A stretch of DNA of 64,000 nucleotides from Megalobrama amblycephala. Its lineage: Eukaryota; Chordata; Actinopteri; Cypriniformes; Xenocyprididae. Shown in pieces: positions 1 through 11,799 of this stretch. The stretch is from positions 7,668,396 through 7,732,395 of the forward strand of contig NC_063051.1 of assembly GCF_018812025.1 (NCBI RefSeq). Direction: 5' to 3'. The notes below the pieces were generated by a model, which saw nothing but the letters and a program-made list of their open reading frames with translations, was not told the origin of the DNA and searched no databases. Both the position numbers and the translations under genes were made by a program. The first letter of the stretch is position 1, and every line of letters starts with the position of its first letter.

Positions 1-43
<43 letters not shown>

Positions 44-48
44 GGATG
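1..48. repeat. (GATA)n microsatellite
   Basis: Uninterrupted GATA units run from the window edge to about 42, then two GATG units. The tract probably continues beyond the window. A second GATA tract closes the other side of the 3-kb minisatellite at 3333. Confidence 0.97.
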
Positions 49-240
49 GGTTAAAAACAATATAAGTTGGGTTGTATTCTATAATTATTATTCATTAAAC
101 TTATGAATAAATGTTGATTTATTAAACATATTAATTAATGGTAATTTCCAACATACGTTGGGTTCATTTTAAGCAAGCAATACAGTAATTTACAAACAAT
201 AGTTGAGTTAAATAAAACTATACCCAGCAGGTTGGGCAAA

Positions 241-3200
241 CATTTAACCCAGCGGTTGGGTTAAAACAACCCATTCGGTGGGTTAAAACAAACCAATTGC
301 TGGGTTAACAAAACCCATTCACTGGGTTAAAACAAACCAATCACTGGGTTAAAACAATGCATTCACTGGGTTAAAACAACCAAACCAATCGCTGGGTTAA
401 AACAAACCAATCACTGGGTTAAATAAACCCATTCGCTGGGTTAAAACAAACAAACCAATCGCTGGGTTAAAACAAACAAATGAATCGCTGGGTTAAAACA
501 AATCAATCGCTGGGTTAAAACAAACAAACCAATCGCTGGGTTAAAACAAACAAACCAATCGCTGGGTTAAAACAAATCAATCGCTGGGTTAAAACAAACA
601 AACCAATCGCTGGGTTAAAACACAAACCAATCGCTGGGTTAAAACAAATCAATCGCTGGGTTAAAACAAACAAACCAATCACTGGGTTAAAACAAACAAA
701 CCAATCACTGGGTTAAAACAAATCAATCGCTGGGTTAAAACAACCCATTCGCTAGGTTTAAACAAACCAATCGATGGGTTAAAACAACCCATTCGCTGGG
801 TTAAAACAAATCAATCGCTGGGTTAAAACAAACAAACCAATCGCTGGGTTAAAACAAATCAATCGCTGGGTTAAAACAAACAAACCAATTGCTGGGTTAA
901 AACAACCCAATCGCTGGGTTAAAACAACCCATTCGCTGGGTTAAAACAAATCAATCGCTGGGTTAAAACAAACAAACCAATCGCTGGGTTCAAACAAACA
1001 AACCAATCGCTAGGTTCAAACAAACCAATCGCAGGGTTAAAACAAACAAACCAATCGCTAGGTTCAAACAAATCAATCGCTGGGTTAAAACAAACAAACC
1101 AATTGCTGGGTTAAAACAACCCAATCGCTGGGTTAAAACAACCCATTCACTGGGTTAAAACAAATCAATCGCTGGGTTAAAACAAACAAACCAATCGCTG
1201 GTTCAAACAAACAAACCAATCGCTAGGTTCAAACAAACCAATCGCAGGGTTAAAACAAACAAACCAATCGCTAGGTTAAAACAAATCAATCGCTGGGTTA
1301 AAACAAACAAACCAATCGCTGGGTTAAAACAAATCAATCACTGGGTTAAAACAAACAAACCAATCGCTGGGTTAAAACAAACAAACCAATTGCTGGGTTA
1401 AAACAAACAAACCAATCGCTGGGTTAAAACAAATCAATCGCTGGGTTAAAACAAACAAACCAATTGCTGGGTTAAAACAACCCAATCGCTGGGTTAAAAC
1501 AAATCAATCGCTGGGTTAAAACAAACAAACCAATCGCTGGGTTCAAACAAACAAACCAATCGCTGGGTTAAAACAAATCAATCGCTGGGTTAAAACAAAC
1601 AAACCAATTGCTGGGTTAAAACAACCCAAACGCTGGGTTAAAACAACCCATTCGCTGGGTTAAAACAAATCAATCGCTGGGTTAAAACAAACAAACCAAT
1701 CGCTGGGTTCAAACAAACAAACCAATCGCTAGGTTCAAACAAACCAATCGCAGGGTTAAAACAAACAAACCAATCGCTAGGTTCAAACAAATCAATCGCT
1801 GGGTTAAAACAAACAAACCAATTGCTGGGTTAAAACAACCCAATCGCTGGGTTAAAACAACCCATTCACTGGGTTAAAACAAATCAATCGCTGGGTTAAA
1901 ACAAACAAACCAATCGCTGGGTTCAAACAAACAAACCAATCGCTAGGTTCAAACAAACCAATCGCAGGGTTAAAACAAACAAACCAATCGCTAGGTTCAA
2001 ACAAATCAATCGCTGGGTTAAAACAAACAAACCAATCGCTGGGTTAAAACAAACAAACCAATCGCTGGGTTAAAACAAATCAATCGCTGGGTTAAAACAA
2101 ACAAACCAATTGCTGGGTTAAAACAAACAAACCAATCGCTGGGTTAAAACAAATCAATCGCTGGGTTAAAACAAACAAACCAATTGCTGGGTTAAAACAA
2201 CCCAATCGCTGGGTTAAAACAAATCAATCGCTGGGTTAAAACAAACAAACCAATCGCTGGGTTCAAACAAACAAACCAATCGCTGGGTTAAAACAAATCA
2301 ATCGCTGGGTTAAAACAAACAAACCAATTGCTGGGTTAAAACAACCCAAACGCTGGGTTAAAACAACCCATTCGCTGGGTTAAAACAAATCAATCGCTGG
2401 GTTAAAACAAACAAACCAATCGCTGGGTTCAAACAAACAAACCAATCGCTAGGTTCAAACAAACCAATCGTAGGGTTAAAACAAACAAACCAATCGCTAG
2501 GTTCAAACAAATCAATCGCTGGGTTAAAACAAACAAACCAATTGCTGGGTTAAAACAACCCAATCGCTGGGTTAAAACAACCCATTCGCTGGGTTAAAAC
2601 AAATCAATCGCTGGGTTAAAACAAACAAACCAATCGCTGGGTTCAAACAAACAAACCAATCGCTAGGTTCAAACAAACCAATCGCAGGGTTAAAACAAAC
2701 AAACCAATCGCTAGGTTCAAACAAACCAATCGCAGGGTTAAAACAAACAAACCAATCGCAAGGTTCAAACAAATCAATCGCTGGGTTAAAACAAACAAAC
2801 CAATCGCTGGGTTAAAACAAACCAATCGCAGGGTTAAAACAAACAAACCAATCGCAAGGTTCAAACAAATCAATCGCTGGGTTAAAACAAACAAACCAAT
2901 CGCTAGGTTCAAACAAACCAATCGCAGGGTTAAAACAAACAAACCAATCGCAAGGTTCAAACAAACCAATCACAGGGTTAAAACAAACAAACCAATCGCT
3001 AGGTTCAAACAAACCAATCGCTGGGTTCAAACAAACAAACCAATCGCTAGGTTCAAACAAATCAATCGCTGGGTTAAAACAAACAAACCAATTGCTGGGT
3101 TAAAACAAATCAATCGCTGGGTTAAAACAAACAAACCAATTGCTGGGTTAAAACAACCCAATCGCTGGGTTAAAACAACCCATTCGCTAGGTTTAAACAA

Positions 3201-3265
3201 ACCAATCGCTGGGTTAAAACAAATCAATCGCGAGGCTAAAACAAACCAGTCACTGCGTTAAAACA
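241..3265. repeat. GGGTTAAAACAA minisatellite, 22/26-bp units
   Basis: About 3 kb of tandem units of the forms GGGTTAAAACAAATCAATCG+CT (22 bp), GGGTTAAAACAACCCATTCG+CT (22 bp) and a 26-bp form with an extra AAAC (AAACAAACAAACC). Variants include CTAGGTTC, CAGGGTT and AATTGCT. The units carry AACCC...GGGTT and are partly self-complementary. Minus-strand reading frames repeating residues such as CFNPAIGLF come from the repeat and are not genes. Units after about 3190 become degenerate. Confidence 0.97.
961..2640. repeat. Higher-order repeat, 719-720-bp period
   Basis: Blocks starting at 961, 1680 and 2400 share the same order of variant units (for example CTGGGTTC, CTAGGTTC, CAGGGTT, CTAGGTTC, AATTGCT). 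Offsets are 719 and 720 bp. The 719 comes from one missing G near 1200. Lines 1381-1620 and 2101-2340 are identical by eye, and other stretches differ by single bases. The third copy is partial and gives way to other unit orders after about 2640. Such homogeneity points to recent block duplication. Confidence 0.9.
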
Positions 3266-3331
3266 GTCTAGTTGCTATAGGTTTGGCCATTTTCAACCCA
3301 ACCTGGGTTTTTTTTAACTCAGCATTTTTAG

Positions 3332-3332
<1 letters not shown>

Positions 3333-3426
<94 letters not shown>

Positions 3427-3437
3427 CACACACACAC
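3333..3437. repeat. (GATA)n followed by (CA)n
   Basis: About 92 bp of perfect GATA units followed by a short CA run. It lies immediately outside the presumed transposon terminus. Confidence 0.97.
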
Positions 3438-6400
3438 GCACAAAATCCAATGACTGGCAGTTTTAGAATGCTTTTAGCCATTATGTTATGGTGTAATTTA
3501 CAACGCCTTCATGATGTGGTCAGACATTCAGGGTATTCATTATTGAGTCTCTTTCATAAGGTTTGTCTCACTACACAATACATCAGTCACAATCACTGTC
3601 ATCTCATCGGTGAGAGGATGCCATTGTCTGCTGGTTTGAGGTCAAACTCAGGACACGCTGAGATAATCTTGAGATAATCTTTCTCACATTTTCAGGAGAC
3701 TGTCATTTTAGTATATTTATCCAAACCCGTGGGTGTTTGTGTATATTAACAAAGCAGACTTTATGTTATAAATAAATTATATACTTCCTCATATTTAGTT
3801 TTGTATAGGGTCTTTGACCTTCCCTGTTTTGGATATAAACTTATACCCACTTAAATGCTTTAATACAATGATGCCAAAACACAGGCGGCGTAAACAAAGA
3901 AGAGATCGACCTTGTTGCATTTACTGAAGTACAATGATGAGCTTGGGTTTATAAAACATTATTAAGCTTGAGCTAACCCTAGGCTTTGACCATTATCTGA
4001 GTTCATGATCATACAGCCCGCAAAATATGAATAAAGTCTTGAAATACAAGAACACAGAATATTTGATTTAGAAACTAAAGAAGAAGAAATATCTTTTGAA
4101 TTTATCCAGACATAATGGTAATGTTTTATTTATTTATTTAAGGTTAATATATCTTAATATAAAGCATGGAGTTACGGTCTGAGGACAGATGGTTTTAGGG
4201 GTAATGAGTGATAATTATAATGCCATAATTTAATAAAATAAAATAAAACGAAAATAAAATGTGTTAGATGTACACTGTTAAGGGCACTATTGTGGTCATC
4301 TCTGATTGATTTCAAAGTGGAAATGTTGCTGTTTTAAAAGATTTATAATTATCTCTGGTTTAGTCAGGAACATGGTAAACAACCCATAGAGCTGCTAGAA
4401 AACCATGGCATGGGATATATTATATATTTTGAATATGAGCAATATATAACATTTAAACAACAGCAATATCACAGAGATAACCATATAAATTTGTTCTGTT
4501 AGAGCAGTGCTCCCTCTTGTGATAAAATATGTATAGGCCCTACAAACGTCTACTTTCAGTACTGTACAACAATATCAAGTAAAAGTGAAAGTAATTGGAA
4601 GTAAAAATGAGTGAAATAACATTTAGAGTAGAATTTCTGCGTAAACTTTTCACTCGTTCATACTACTATTACTTACTACAGAGAAAAATGCAAATAGTCA
4701 TCATCCGGGAAAGCGTAAATTAGCGAATGAACCACTAGGGGGCGACAGTTGTTTGTTTTTGAATTGCTCCATCCAGCACTGTTTACTTTACACCAGTTAT
4801 CGCTTCACATAGCCTATCGTGATGCACAGTTTTATCTCGATTAAGACTTTTAGACTTTATTTTAATGTAATTAGGGAATCTTTAACCTTTCTGAAGACGA
4901 TAAATCCTACATTGCAGTACGCATGCTGAGGGGTGGCCGTAGCCTTGTTTGAAATCTCCATATTATGTCAGTACCATCCACAGTTCATTTATCTCATTAA
5001 TATTCTTTGTGAATTAAACAAAGGGGGTTCTTTTGGATTTGTCACAGCATACTCTCCATAGGGAGCTGTCCTACAAACAATCAGAGACACGCTTGTTTGT
5101 TCCATTTACATGAGCGTGAGGAAAATTCTCTCTCATTCTTCATCGAGTACACTGAACTGTTTGAAATAGCCGATGGCCGCAAAGCATCATCTAATGAGAG
5201 CAAATGAGTGTGTGAAAGTGGCTGTTTGAAATGACGACCCCTTTACCACCGCCTGACCCGCTCTATATCACTAAACAAACACGTGCTGATGAAGGACTCG
5301 CTCGTGGGTGATGTGATATATAAACCTAACAATCCTGTTGATTATTCCACCTGAACTTTGACGCCTGACCTCGCAGACACAGCCTATGGCTTTCAGGCTT
5401 CCAGACATAACCTCATCATTTGGCCATGCACCTGACCTTTGGCATGTGGTCTGCTTCTGTTTACACAATCAAACCTGAGGTGGGTCTCGCAGGCCGCAGT
5501 CCATCTGTTTTTTAAGACTTCCATATGCTGCCTAAACAAATGTATTCAAAGTCTGATTGGAGTGACACACCTGTTTGTGGTCGTTAGAATTGCTTTTTAA
5601 CGATTTTCACTCTCAAGGCCAGTTCTCTAGGCATCTTGTGGAAGCCTCTGGAAGGAGAACATCTAATGCATTCCAGCGTAGATCTGTTTCCATGTGTGAG
5701 CAGCACATCTGTTGAGACGTGAGGTCGGCCCCACCAACACGTTCAACAACCTCTCCAGCTTACTCAAAGCGTCTGACAAAATTTGCCCTAACCGTTTAGT
5801 TTTTCTGCCACATGGCTGAAGGTCATGTCTGAGTCAGGTTTTTTTTTACACTACCAAAACCAGGGGGAAAAAACCTCAACTAACTCCTGAATGCTTAAAC
5901 GGAGGCCTTTCCGGAAAGTTCAATAGCTTTTCTGGGCTTCAAGCACAATGGAAAATATTTAAAGGAATATTCTAGATTAAATACAATTTAGGCTCTGTCA
6001 ACATGCGGCATGCGGTCAATGACCACAGAAAATAAACTGAACATTCCTAAATGTTCAAAAAATGATATGAAAGATTTATAGGAAAGCGATTACAATGGAA
6101 GTCTAGTGGGCCAACATTTAAAAGAAAATGATGGTCATTTATGTTACAATAACTTGCATGAAGTAACCTGTAAAATGGCCAAAAATCCACCAATTTAAGG
6201 TGGAACTACTTTTCTAGGTGGATAAAGTACTGGTTATGCCCTACCAATATAATTCCTGGTTTCCTTCCATGTCCATTACTGGAATTCTTGCACAAATACC
6301 AAAGTTTAACTGGGTTTAACTTTTTGATAAGCAATTCGATCAAACCAGTGTCATGCTAACTGATTCATGCAAGATTTTCACTAAACAATAAATTAAATTT

Positions 6401-6535
6401 CTATGTGTTTTTGACCAAACCCATATGCCCTCGGAACACTTGGAAAATATGACATGAGTCGTATGGGGTCTTAAAAATAAAAGACGTATGGCATTATAAT
6501 GCCAACAGGGTGAATGAACAATGACTGAATTTCTA
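3438..6535. other. Gene-free stretch
   Basis: No convincing coding frame, RNA gene or complete transposon is visible. Short open frames here lack recognisable motifs. The notable items are a CTCF-like motif at 4732 and simple AT-rich tracts near 4130 and 4230. Confidence 0.6.
4732..4747 (+). promoter_or_regulatory. CTCF-like motif
   Basis: The sequence CCACTAGGGGGCGACA matches the core vertebrate CTCF consensus CCACNAGGGGGCGC except near the 3' side. It is about 3.6 kb beyond the 3' end of the ngf coding exon. Occupancy cannot be judged from sequence. Confidence 0.5.
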
Positions 6536-6572
6536 GTTTTGGGTGAACTATGCCTTTAAGCATTCCCTTTAA

Positions 6573-7365
6573 AGGATTAGTCCACTTTCAAATAAAAAAT
6601 GTCCTGATAATTTACTCACCCCCATGTCATCCAAGATGTCCATGTCCTTCTTTCTTCAGTCGAAAAGAAATTAAAGTTTTTGATGAAAACATTCCAGGAT
6701 TATTCTCCTTATAGTGGATTTAAATTGCCCCCAAACGGTATAAGGTCAAAATTACTTGCGTGAAAGGGCATTAAACAATGCCAGATGAGGAATAAGGGTC
6801 TTATCTAGCAAAACGATTGGTTATTTTCTAAAAAAAATAAATAAATAAATAAAAAATTATATATGTTTTAACCATAGTCATGTCTTGAACTAGCTCTCTT
6901 CTTCTTCTTGTCTATTAGAATTCCAGCAGTGTAGACGCTTCTAAGTGTATTACTGCCCTCCACAGGTCAAAGTTTGAATTAAATTGTCATATACAATATG
7001 CTAGTGCAAGTATATAACAATTAGTTCAAACTATAATACACTTAGCTGCGTCTACACTGCCGGAACACATGAGCATCTATGGTTAAAACGTATATAATTT
7101 TAATTTTTTTTTTTAGAAAATGACAGATCGTTTCGCTATATAAGACACTTATTTCTCATCTGGTATTGTTTAAAGCCCTTTCAAGCTTTTTGATCTTCAA
7201 CCGTTTGGGGCCAATTGAAATCCACTATAAGGAGAATAATCCTGGAATGTTTTCATTAAAAACCTTAATTTCTTTTCGACTGAAGAAAGAAGGACATGGA
7301 CATCTTGGATGACATGGGGTTGAGTAAATTATCAGGAAATTTTTATTTGAAAGTGGACTATTCCT
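6573..7365. mobile_element. Hairpin MITE (AGGATTAGTCC family)
   Basis: The left end AGGATTAGTCCACTTTCAAA follows a TTAA. The right end is its inverted complement (TTTGAAAGTGGACTATTCCT). The arms stay complementary for several hundred bases, including the 'gtcatccaagatgtccatg' segment and its partner near 7295-7320. No coding capacity. The right TTAA is lost, so the copy is older than its sister at 56566-57362. A stray terminus of another family (TTTTGGGTGAACTATGCC) lies just upstream at 6536-6560. Confidence 0.85.
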
Positions 7366-7804
7366 GTAGGCATGCTTATCTACTAGGCTTCAGTAATTGT
7401 CTCACAGAAAACATATTTTGTTAACATGAAATAATTTTCTTTCGTAACCAACTGCACAAATGCTGTCCAAAGACCTTAAGCTCAGGTCAACATGAAACAG
7501 ATTTGTTTTACCATTTCCAAACCATTTTAATTTGATATGGTGACGTATTTTAGAGTCAAGTTATTCAACAAAAACAAAATTTAGGCCAACTGTTGGTTGC
7601 AAGAAATCTGCTTTAAATAAAAAAAAAAAACCTTGACAATACACTTCTTGCAGCTGAGCCAGGACTTTTTGAACTACTGGAAATTGACTGGCAAGTTGTA
7701 TGTGAGAATTTGTTGACTGGTGGTTGGAGGGGCCAAAAATGAAAGTCATTCAGTATTTTTTTTTTCTTTGAAATAATGTAATTTAGGTCACGTTTGTTAA
7801 CAAG

Positions 7805-7945
7805 AAGTTCATCCAAAAATGAAAATTCTGTCATCGTTTACTCACTCTCATGTCGTTCCAAACCCGTATGGCTTTTTTCTTCCACAGAGAAAAAAAGGAC
7901 AAAATGTCAATGCAATTACAATGAACATAGACTGAAGTTTTTCAA
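7805..7945 (+). mobile_element. MITE fragment (GTTCACCCAAAAATGA family)
   Basis: Contains GTTCATCCAAAAATGAAAAT followed by TCTGTCATCGTTTACTCACT and CATGTCGTTCCAAACCCGTA, the typical left half of a very abundant cyprinid non-autonomous element. The right half is missing or unrecognisable. Confidence 0.8.
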
Positions 7946-8069
7946 GTAAGAGTAAATGATGACAACTTTAATTTTAAGTTGTATTTAACCCAGAATGTTC
8001 CTTTAAAAATGACCCGTGTCCTAATATGCACACTGAGCACCCACAGTAAACTGGACAATAATGCTGCAG

Positions 8070-8075
8070 TTTAAT
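8070..8075 (-). terminator. Candidate ngf poly(A) signal ATTAAA
   Basis: TTTAAT on the plus strand reads ATTAAA on the minus strand about 294 nt downstream of the ngf stop codon. No AATAAA was seen between the stop and this point. This is a weak hexamer in AT-rich DNA, and another ATTAAA lies near 7967. Confidence 0.25.
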
Positions 8076-8368
8076 AAATAACAATTACCACACACAACCA
8101 TGTATGTACATGTTCTCATACTGCTGCAAAAGAAAACAATTATTTTAAAAAGACAGAAATGCTTAAAAAAGAACTGAAAAAAAAACAAACTCTGAAGTCC
8201 ATTGTAGAGTCATATGACAAAAACACATCATATCTCTCTTCCTTAGACAGCATGTTTTATGTCACAAGTTGTCATTAATGGTTTGCACAAGGAAAATGTC
8301 CACCATCACATTTGGAATATCAAGTTTGATATCATAAGGCTGTTGCTGGTGTATTCAAAAGCAGCCAG

Positions 8369-8965
8369 TCATTGTCTCCAAGACTTTCGGCTCAGCACAC
8401 ACACACAAGCTACATTGATCCTTATGAGTCTCCACGCCACCAGGTTCTTGAATGAAGTCAGCGCTCGCACGAACGTGTGCGAATTGGTACAATATGAGTT
8501 CCAATGGCGCGCATCGATTCCCAAACATCCAGAACCTCCGGTCCGCCCGCTGCTGCAGGTCGTCTCAAAAAAGTACTGCTTTTTCTTGGAGTTGTTGATG
8601 ATTACGTCAGGCAAGACGGTGACCTCGTTGCCTGAGATGTCTGTAGCTTTGGTTTTGTTTCCCTCCCAAGTGCTAACGCTCTCACAGACGGAGTAAACTC
8701 CACGGTGTTGAGGTGGTCCTGCTTTCCTCTTTGTCCTGCTCCTCGTCTGGTGCCCAGCGGGCTCTGAGTCGGGAGGGTGTTCGCTGAAAAGTACGCGGGG
8801 TGAGCGGTACCGTCTCTTGTTGAAGAGTTTAGGATCCACGGTCGGCACAGGGATGGCTGAGACATCCTGTCCGCGGTCGTCGTTCTGTAAGCAGATGTCA
8901 CCTGGGCGCTGGGCAAACATCTGGCTGCAGGACAAGAGCAGCAGGGCTAGCATGGACCACCGCAT
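8369..8965 (-). CDS. ngf: Nerve growth factor precursor (neurotrophin), coding exon
   Basis: Encodes 198 residues: a secreted neurotrophin that acts as a dimer on TrkA and p75NTR receptors. Signal peptide 1-18 ([18 protein letters not shown]). Short pro-region with the NGF-typical stretch [18 protein letters not shown] (43-60). Furin site RTKR (77-80), then the mature domain. Six cysteines at 94, 137, 147, 159, 187 and 189 have exactly the NGF spacing (43, 10, 12, 28, 2) of the cystine knot. Trp100, Trp155, Trp178 and Arg182 align with NGF W21, W76, W99 and R103. Sequons at 103 and 124. I start at the first ATG, 14 nt inside a probable splice acceptor (AG at 8981-8980); an upstream in-frame GTG at 8992 lies in the intron. 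As in other neurotrophins the coding region is one exon. Spacing between cysteines 2 and 3 argues against NT-6-like insertions. Teleosts have NGF paralogues, so ngfa versus ngfb is not resolved. Confidence 0.97.
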   Translation of the reverse strand: MRWSMLALLLLSCSQMFAQRPGDICLQNDDRGQDVSAIPVPTVDPKLFNKRRYRSPRVLFSEHPPDSEPAGHQTRSRTKRKAGPPQHRGVYSVCESVSTWEGNKTKATDISGNEVTVLPDVIINNSKKKQYFFETTCSSGRTGGSGCLGIDARHWNSYCTNSHTFVRALTSFKNLVAWRLIRINVACVCVLSRKSWRQ

Positions 8966-9319
8966 GGGCTCAGTGTGACCTGAGTACAGCACAGATTAAT
9001 GTTAGATTTGATCACACAGAATATCAGTAGCATACAAACAAATATGATGCCAAATTTCTTCAGATGTTCTTCTGCATAGTGATGCACAGATGCTTTGAGA
9101 TAGGTATTCAGTAATTGTATCATGGAAGCTAAAGAATGGCTGAACTATTTGTAGTTCTGTCATGACAACTCTCTGAAGATTTTTAGCATGATAATGGATA
9201 TGACAATGTTAATGTATGTAGTCTTCGCGGAATAGATCTGCTATGCTGCTACTGCTGAAGATTAAGTACAGGAACTTGCCACTGCCCATACACAAGGCAA
9301 TAGACTGCTGTGAGCATGT

Positions 9320-9820
9320 AAAGCCCTGGGTATATTTGTTTTTTTACGAGTACGCTAGTGTACGCGCACAGTCTAACGCATAGCCTTGCAAAGTATACTT
9401 AATTTCAGTCGTATGCATACACAGCCATTTGACGCATGCACAGTTTTGAGCAATCTCTCGCCACGAGTTACAACCCATGTAAAAATCTTTGTATTCTTTC
9501 ATGCTAGAGTTGTACAAATGAGGGTATTTTCGCACAATCTCTCGTCTGTGTAGGCTTCCATCGTCGCTGTAGCTCGCATGCGTTCCGGTCTGTTCTGTTT
9601 ATGCAGGTTTTCTTTAACTACCTTGTGAATCGACGCCCCCAGAGCACGGTTGCCACCTTGTGGATAAACTAATTACTGCAAAAAAAAATTATGTGCATGT
9701 GCGACCTGCGGTTATAAAAATACGGTGGTGCCAGTATGTGCGTACTTTTCTGATAACGAAATTCGCGTCGCACTGTGCGCTGACCCTTCGCATAAAAAGT
9801 GAAGTAAACTCTGGGCTTCA
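9320..9820. mobile_element. Non-autonomous DNA element in ngf intron
   Basis: The left end AAGCCCTGGGTATATTTGTT, then TTTTTACGAG, is the imperfect inverse of the right end (TAAAAAGTGAAGTAAACTCT then GGGCTT). The interior is rich in ACGCGCA/TGCGCAC words and has no long reading frame. Superfamily not assigned. Confidence 0.6.
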
Positions 9821-9901
9821 GACATACTTCTGCTGCACAAATAGCATATATAAATTACCCATAGCAGATTTATACAGGTGGTGCTGGGGAAGGTGGAGGA
9901 T
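9821..9901 (+). repeat. Dispersed repeat, left part (continues at 10303)
   Basis: The AGACATACTTCTGCTGCACA segment and the TACAGGTGGTGCTGGGGAAG segment recur at 28646-28732. The following part, ACCCATCAGCCTGCGCCATT with TTTCATGACAGAA (about 10330-10368), recurs at 28854-28890. The element at 9906-10298 is therefore inserted into this repeat. Confidence 0.6.
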
Positions 9902-9905
9902 TTAA

Positions 9906-10298
9906 GAGAAATCAGTGGTTTGGAGCGCCAAAGTCACGTGATTTCAGCAGTTTGACATGCAATCCGACCACTGATTTGAAACAAAAGATTTGAAACAGTG
10001 TTTTGATATCGGCCATCACTAGATATTGTTGAAAAGTCGTTATTTTGTTTTTTTGGTGCACACAAAGTATTCTCGTCGCTTCATAACATTAAGGTTAGTC
10101 ACATGAACTATTTTAAATATGTTCTTAGTAGCTTTCTGGGCACTGAAAGTGTAAATTAACTGGCTGGCAATGGAGGCCTCACTGAGCCATTGGATTTCAT
10201 ATCTTAATTGATAGATGAACAAAGGTCTTACGGGTGTAGAACGACATGAGGGTGAGTAATTAATGACATTATTTTCATTTTTGGGTGAACTAACCCTT
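9906..10298. mobile_element. TTAA-flanked MITE copy, left end truncated
   Basis: The right part (TACGGGTGTAGAACGACATG then AGGGTGAGTAATTAATGACA, and the terminus GGGTGAACTAACCC) matches the right arm of the element at 29570-30278. The stretch GTCGTTATTTTGTTTTTTTG, about 260 bp upstream, also recurs there at about 30000. TTAA occurs at 9902-9905 and 10299-10302. The canonical left terminus is absent. Confidence 0.7.
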
Positions 10299-10540
10299 TA
10301 ATGTTGTGAATATCATCGGTTTGCATTAAGGACCCATCAGCCTGCGCCATTTAGAGTTTCATGACAGAACTTAGGCATATCTACACCATTTTGTTCTTTT
10401 TTTTAATTGAAAAATGGTTCAGAATAAAGGCATCAAAACATAATCTACAATAGAATAGATGGGTAATGTTTAGTACTTTTGTAACAGCATAGAGAAACAT
10501 TTACTGTTTATTGTATGTATATTTTGATTATATATATATA

Positions 10541-11425
10541 CAGTGGCATGAAAAAGTATGTGAACCCCTTGCAGAATCTGTGAAAATGAGAATTATAAAA
10601 AATGCATGTTATTTTCTGTTTAGTACTGTCCTGAGTAAGATATTTTACAAACTCAACTATTAAAAAAGGTTCAAACATTCACTGATGCTCCAGAAGGAAA
10701 CACGATGCAATAAGAGCCGAGGGGTGAAAACTTTTGAATTCAAATATCAAGGTAAATTGTACTTAATTTTTCTGCCGGAAAACATGCAAGTATCTTCTGT
10801 TGCTTCTGAAGGGCAGTACTAAATGAAAAACAATGATATTTAAACAAAATAAGCAAAAAAAATTGTGACATCTTCATCCTGTTCAAAAGTTTTCACACCC
10901 CAACTCTTAATGCATCATGTTTCCTTCTGGAGCATCAGTGAATGTTTGAACCTTTTTTAATAGTTGTGTTTGAGTCCCTCAGTTGTCCTCAGTATGAAAA
11001 CACAGATCTCAAAATCCTACAGTCACTGCTGGAAAGGGTTCAAATATGCAAAAATGCTTGAAAACTGATGAATCTGCAGGAGCTGGAGGATTTTTCTGAA
11101 GAACAGAGCTCAGTTTAACTGCTCAGGACAAACAAGAGACTCATGAACAACCATCACAAAACATAAAAACAGTCGTAGATCATCAGGTAACCACACACAG
11201 TATTGAGAATCAATGGTTCACATACTTATGAATGGGGTTATTTTAATAAATTCAGCTATTGTTTTGTCTTGTGAACTAAATGCAAACATCTTTTATGTAA
11301 AATATCTTACTCAGGACAGTACTAAACAAAAAATAACATGCATTTTTTATTATCCCTCTTATTTTATTAAAATAATTCTCATTTTCACAGATTCTGCAAG
11401 GGGTTCACATACTTTTTCATGCCAC

Positions 11426-11427
<2 letters not shown>
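10541..11427. mobile_element. Tc1/mariner-type MITE
   Basis: Starts CAGTGGCATGAAAAAGTATG and ends with the exact inverse CATACTTTTTCATGCCACTG. The inverted repeats extend roughly 100 bp (ATTCTCATTTTCACAGATTC and its partner). A second internal inverted pair around GATGCTCCAGAAGGAAACA lies at about 10684 and 10920. Inserted next to TA dinucleotides. No transposase frame, so it depends on a transposase in trans. It lies in the intron between the two ngf exons called here. Confidence 0.85.
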
Positions 11428-11428
<1 letters not shown>

Positions 11429-11463
<35 letters not shown>

Positions 11464-11489
11464 GTAGCTGATAAACAAAATATTTTAAC

Positions 11490-11544
<55 letters not shown>
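11429..11544. repeat. Two (TA)n tracts
   Basis: TA runs at about 11431-11462 and 11492-11544, beginning right at the right terminus of the Tc1-type MITE. Confidence 0.95.
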
Positions 11545-11547
<3 letters not shown>

Positions 11548-11799
11548 CATATTATATAGTATTATATAGTATTATATCACTATTAAGAGAATATTTTATA
11601 GTATGTATATATCACAGTTCTTTCGCAAATTGACTTCAACAGCTATTCAAGCAGTAGAAATCCCGCATACATGTGTATCAGCACAGCCTGAATGAACTGT
11701 ATGAATGTAAACTTCCATTGCATAGCTTTTCTTTTATGGACATGGCTTTTTTACTTTATACAAGTAATCTTCTACTAAGGGGGAAAAAAATGCATTTAC

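Larger units (their letters stand above)
43..3332. mobile_element. Old DNA-transposon remnant hosting the minisatellite
   Basis: The left edge (about 48-76, GGGTTAAAAACAATATAAG then TTGGGTTG) is similar to the reverse complement of the right edge (about 3295-3331, where CAACCCAACCTGGG is followed by TTAACTCAGCA). These look like degraded terminal inverted repeats of a palindromic element whose interior also holds the AACCCAGCG/TTGGGTT motif. The minisatellite unit therefore seems to come from the element's own interior. Superfamily cannot be assigned. Confidence 0.5.

Noticed and set aside
2572..3227. Minus-strand frames with repeated FNPAIGLF-type peptides
   Set aside because: They are translations of the minisatellite; all frames of a unit without stops stay open. 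No start context, no family match.
241..3265. CRISPR-like array of regularly spaced repeats
   Set aside because: Units are contiguous and variable with no unique spacers, in a vertebrate genome.
8259..8696. 145-codon plus-strand frame
   Set aside because: It is antisense to the ngf coding exon, whose minus-strand product is unmistakable.
8966..8992. GTG-initiated N-terminal extension of ngf within the same exon
   Set aside because: The first codon is GTG and a splice acceptor lies inside these codons, so most of this stretch is intronic.
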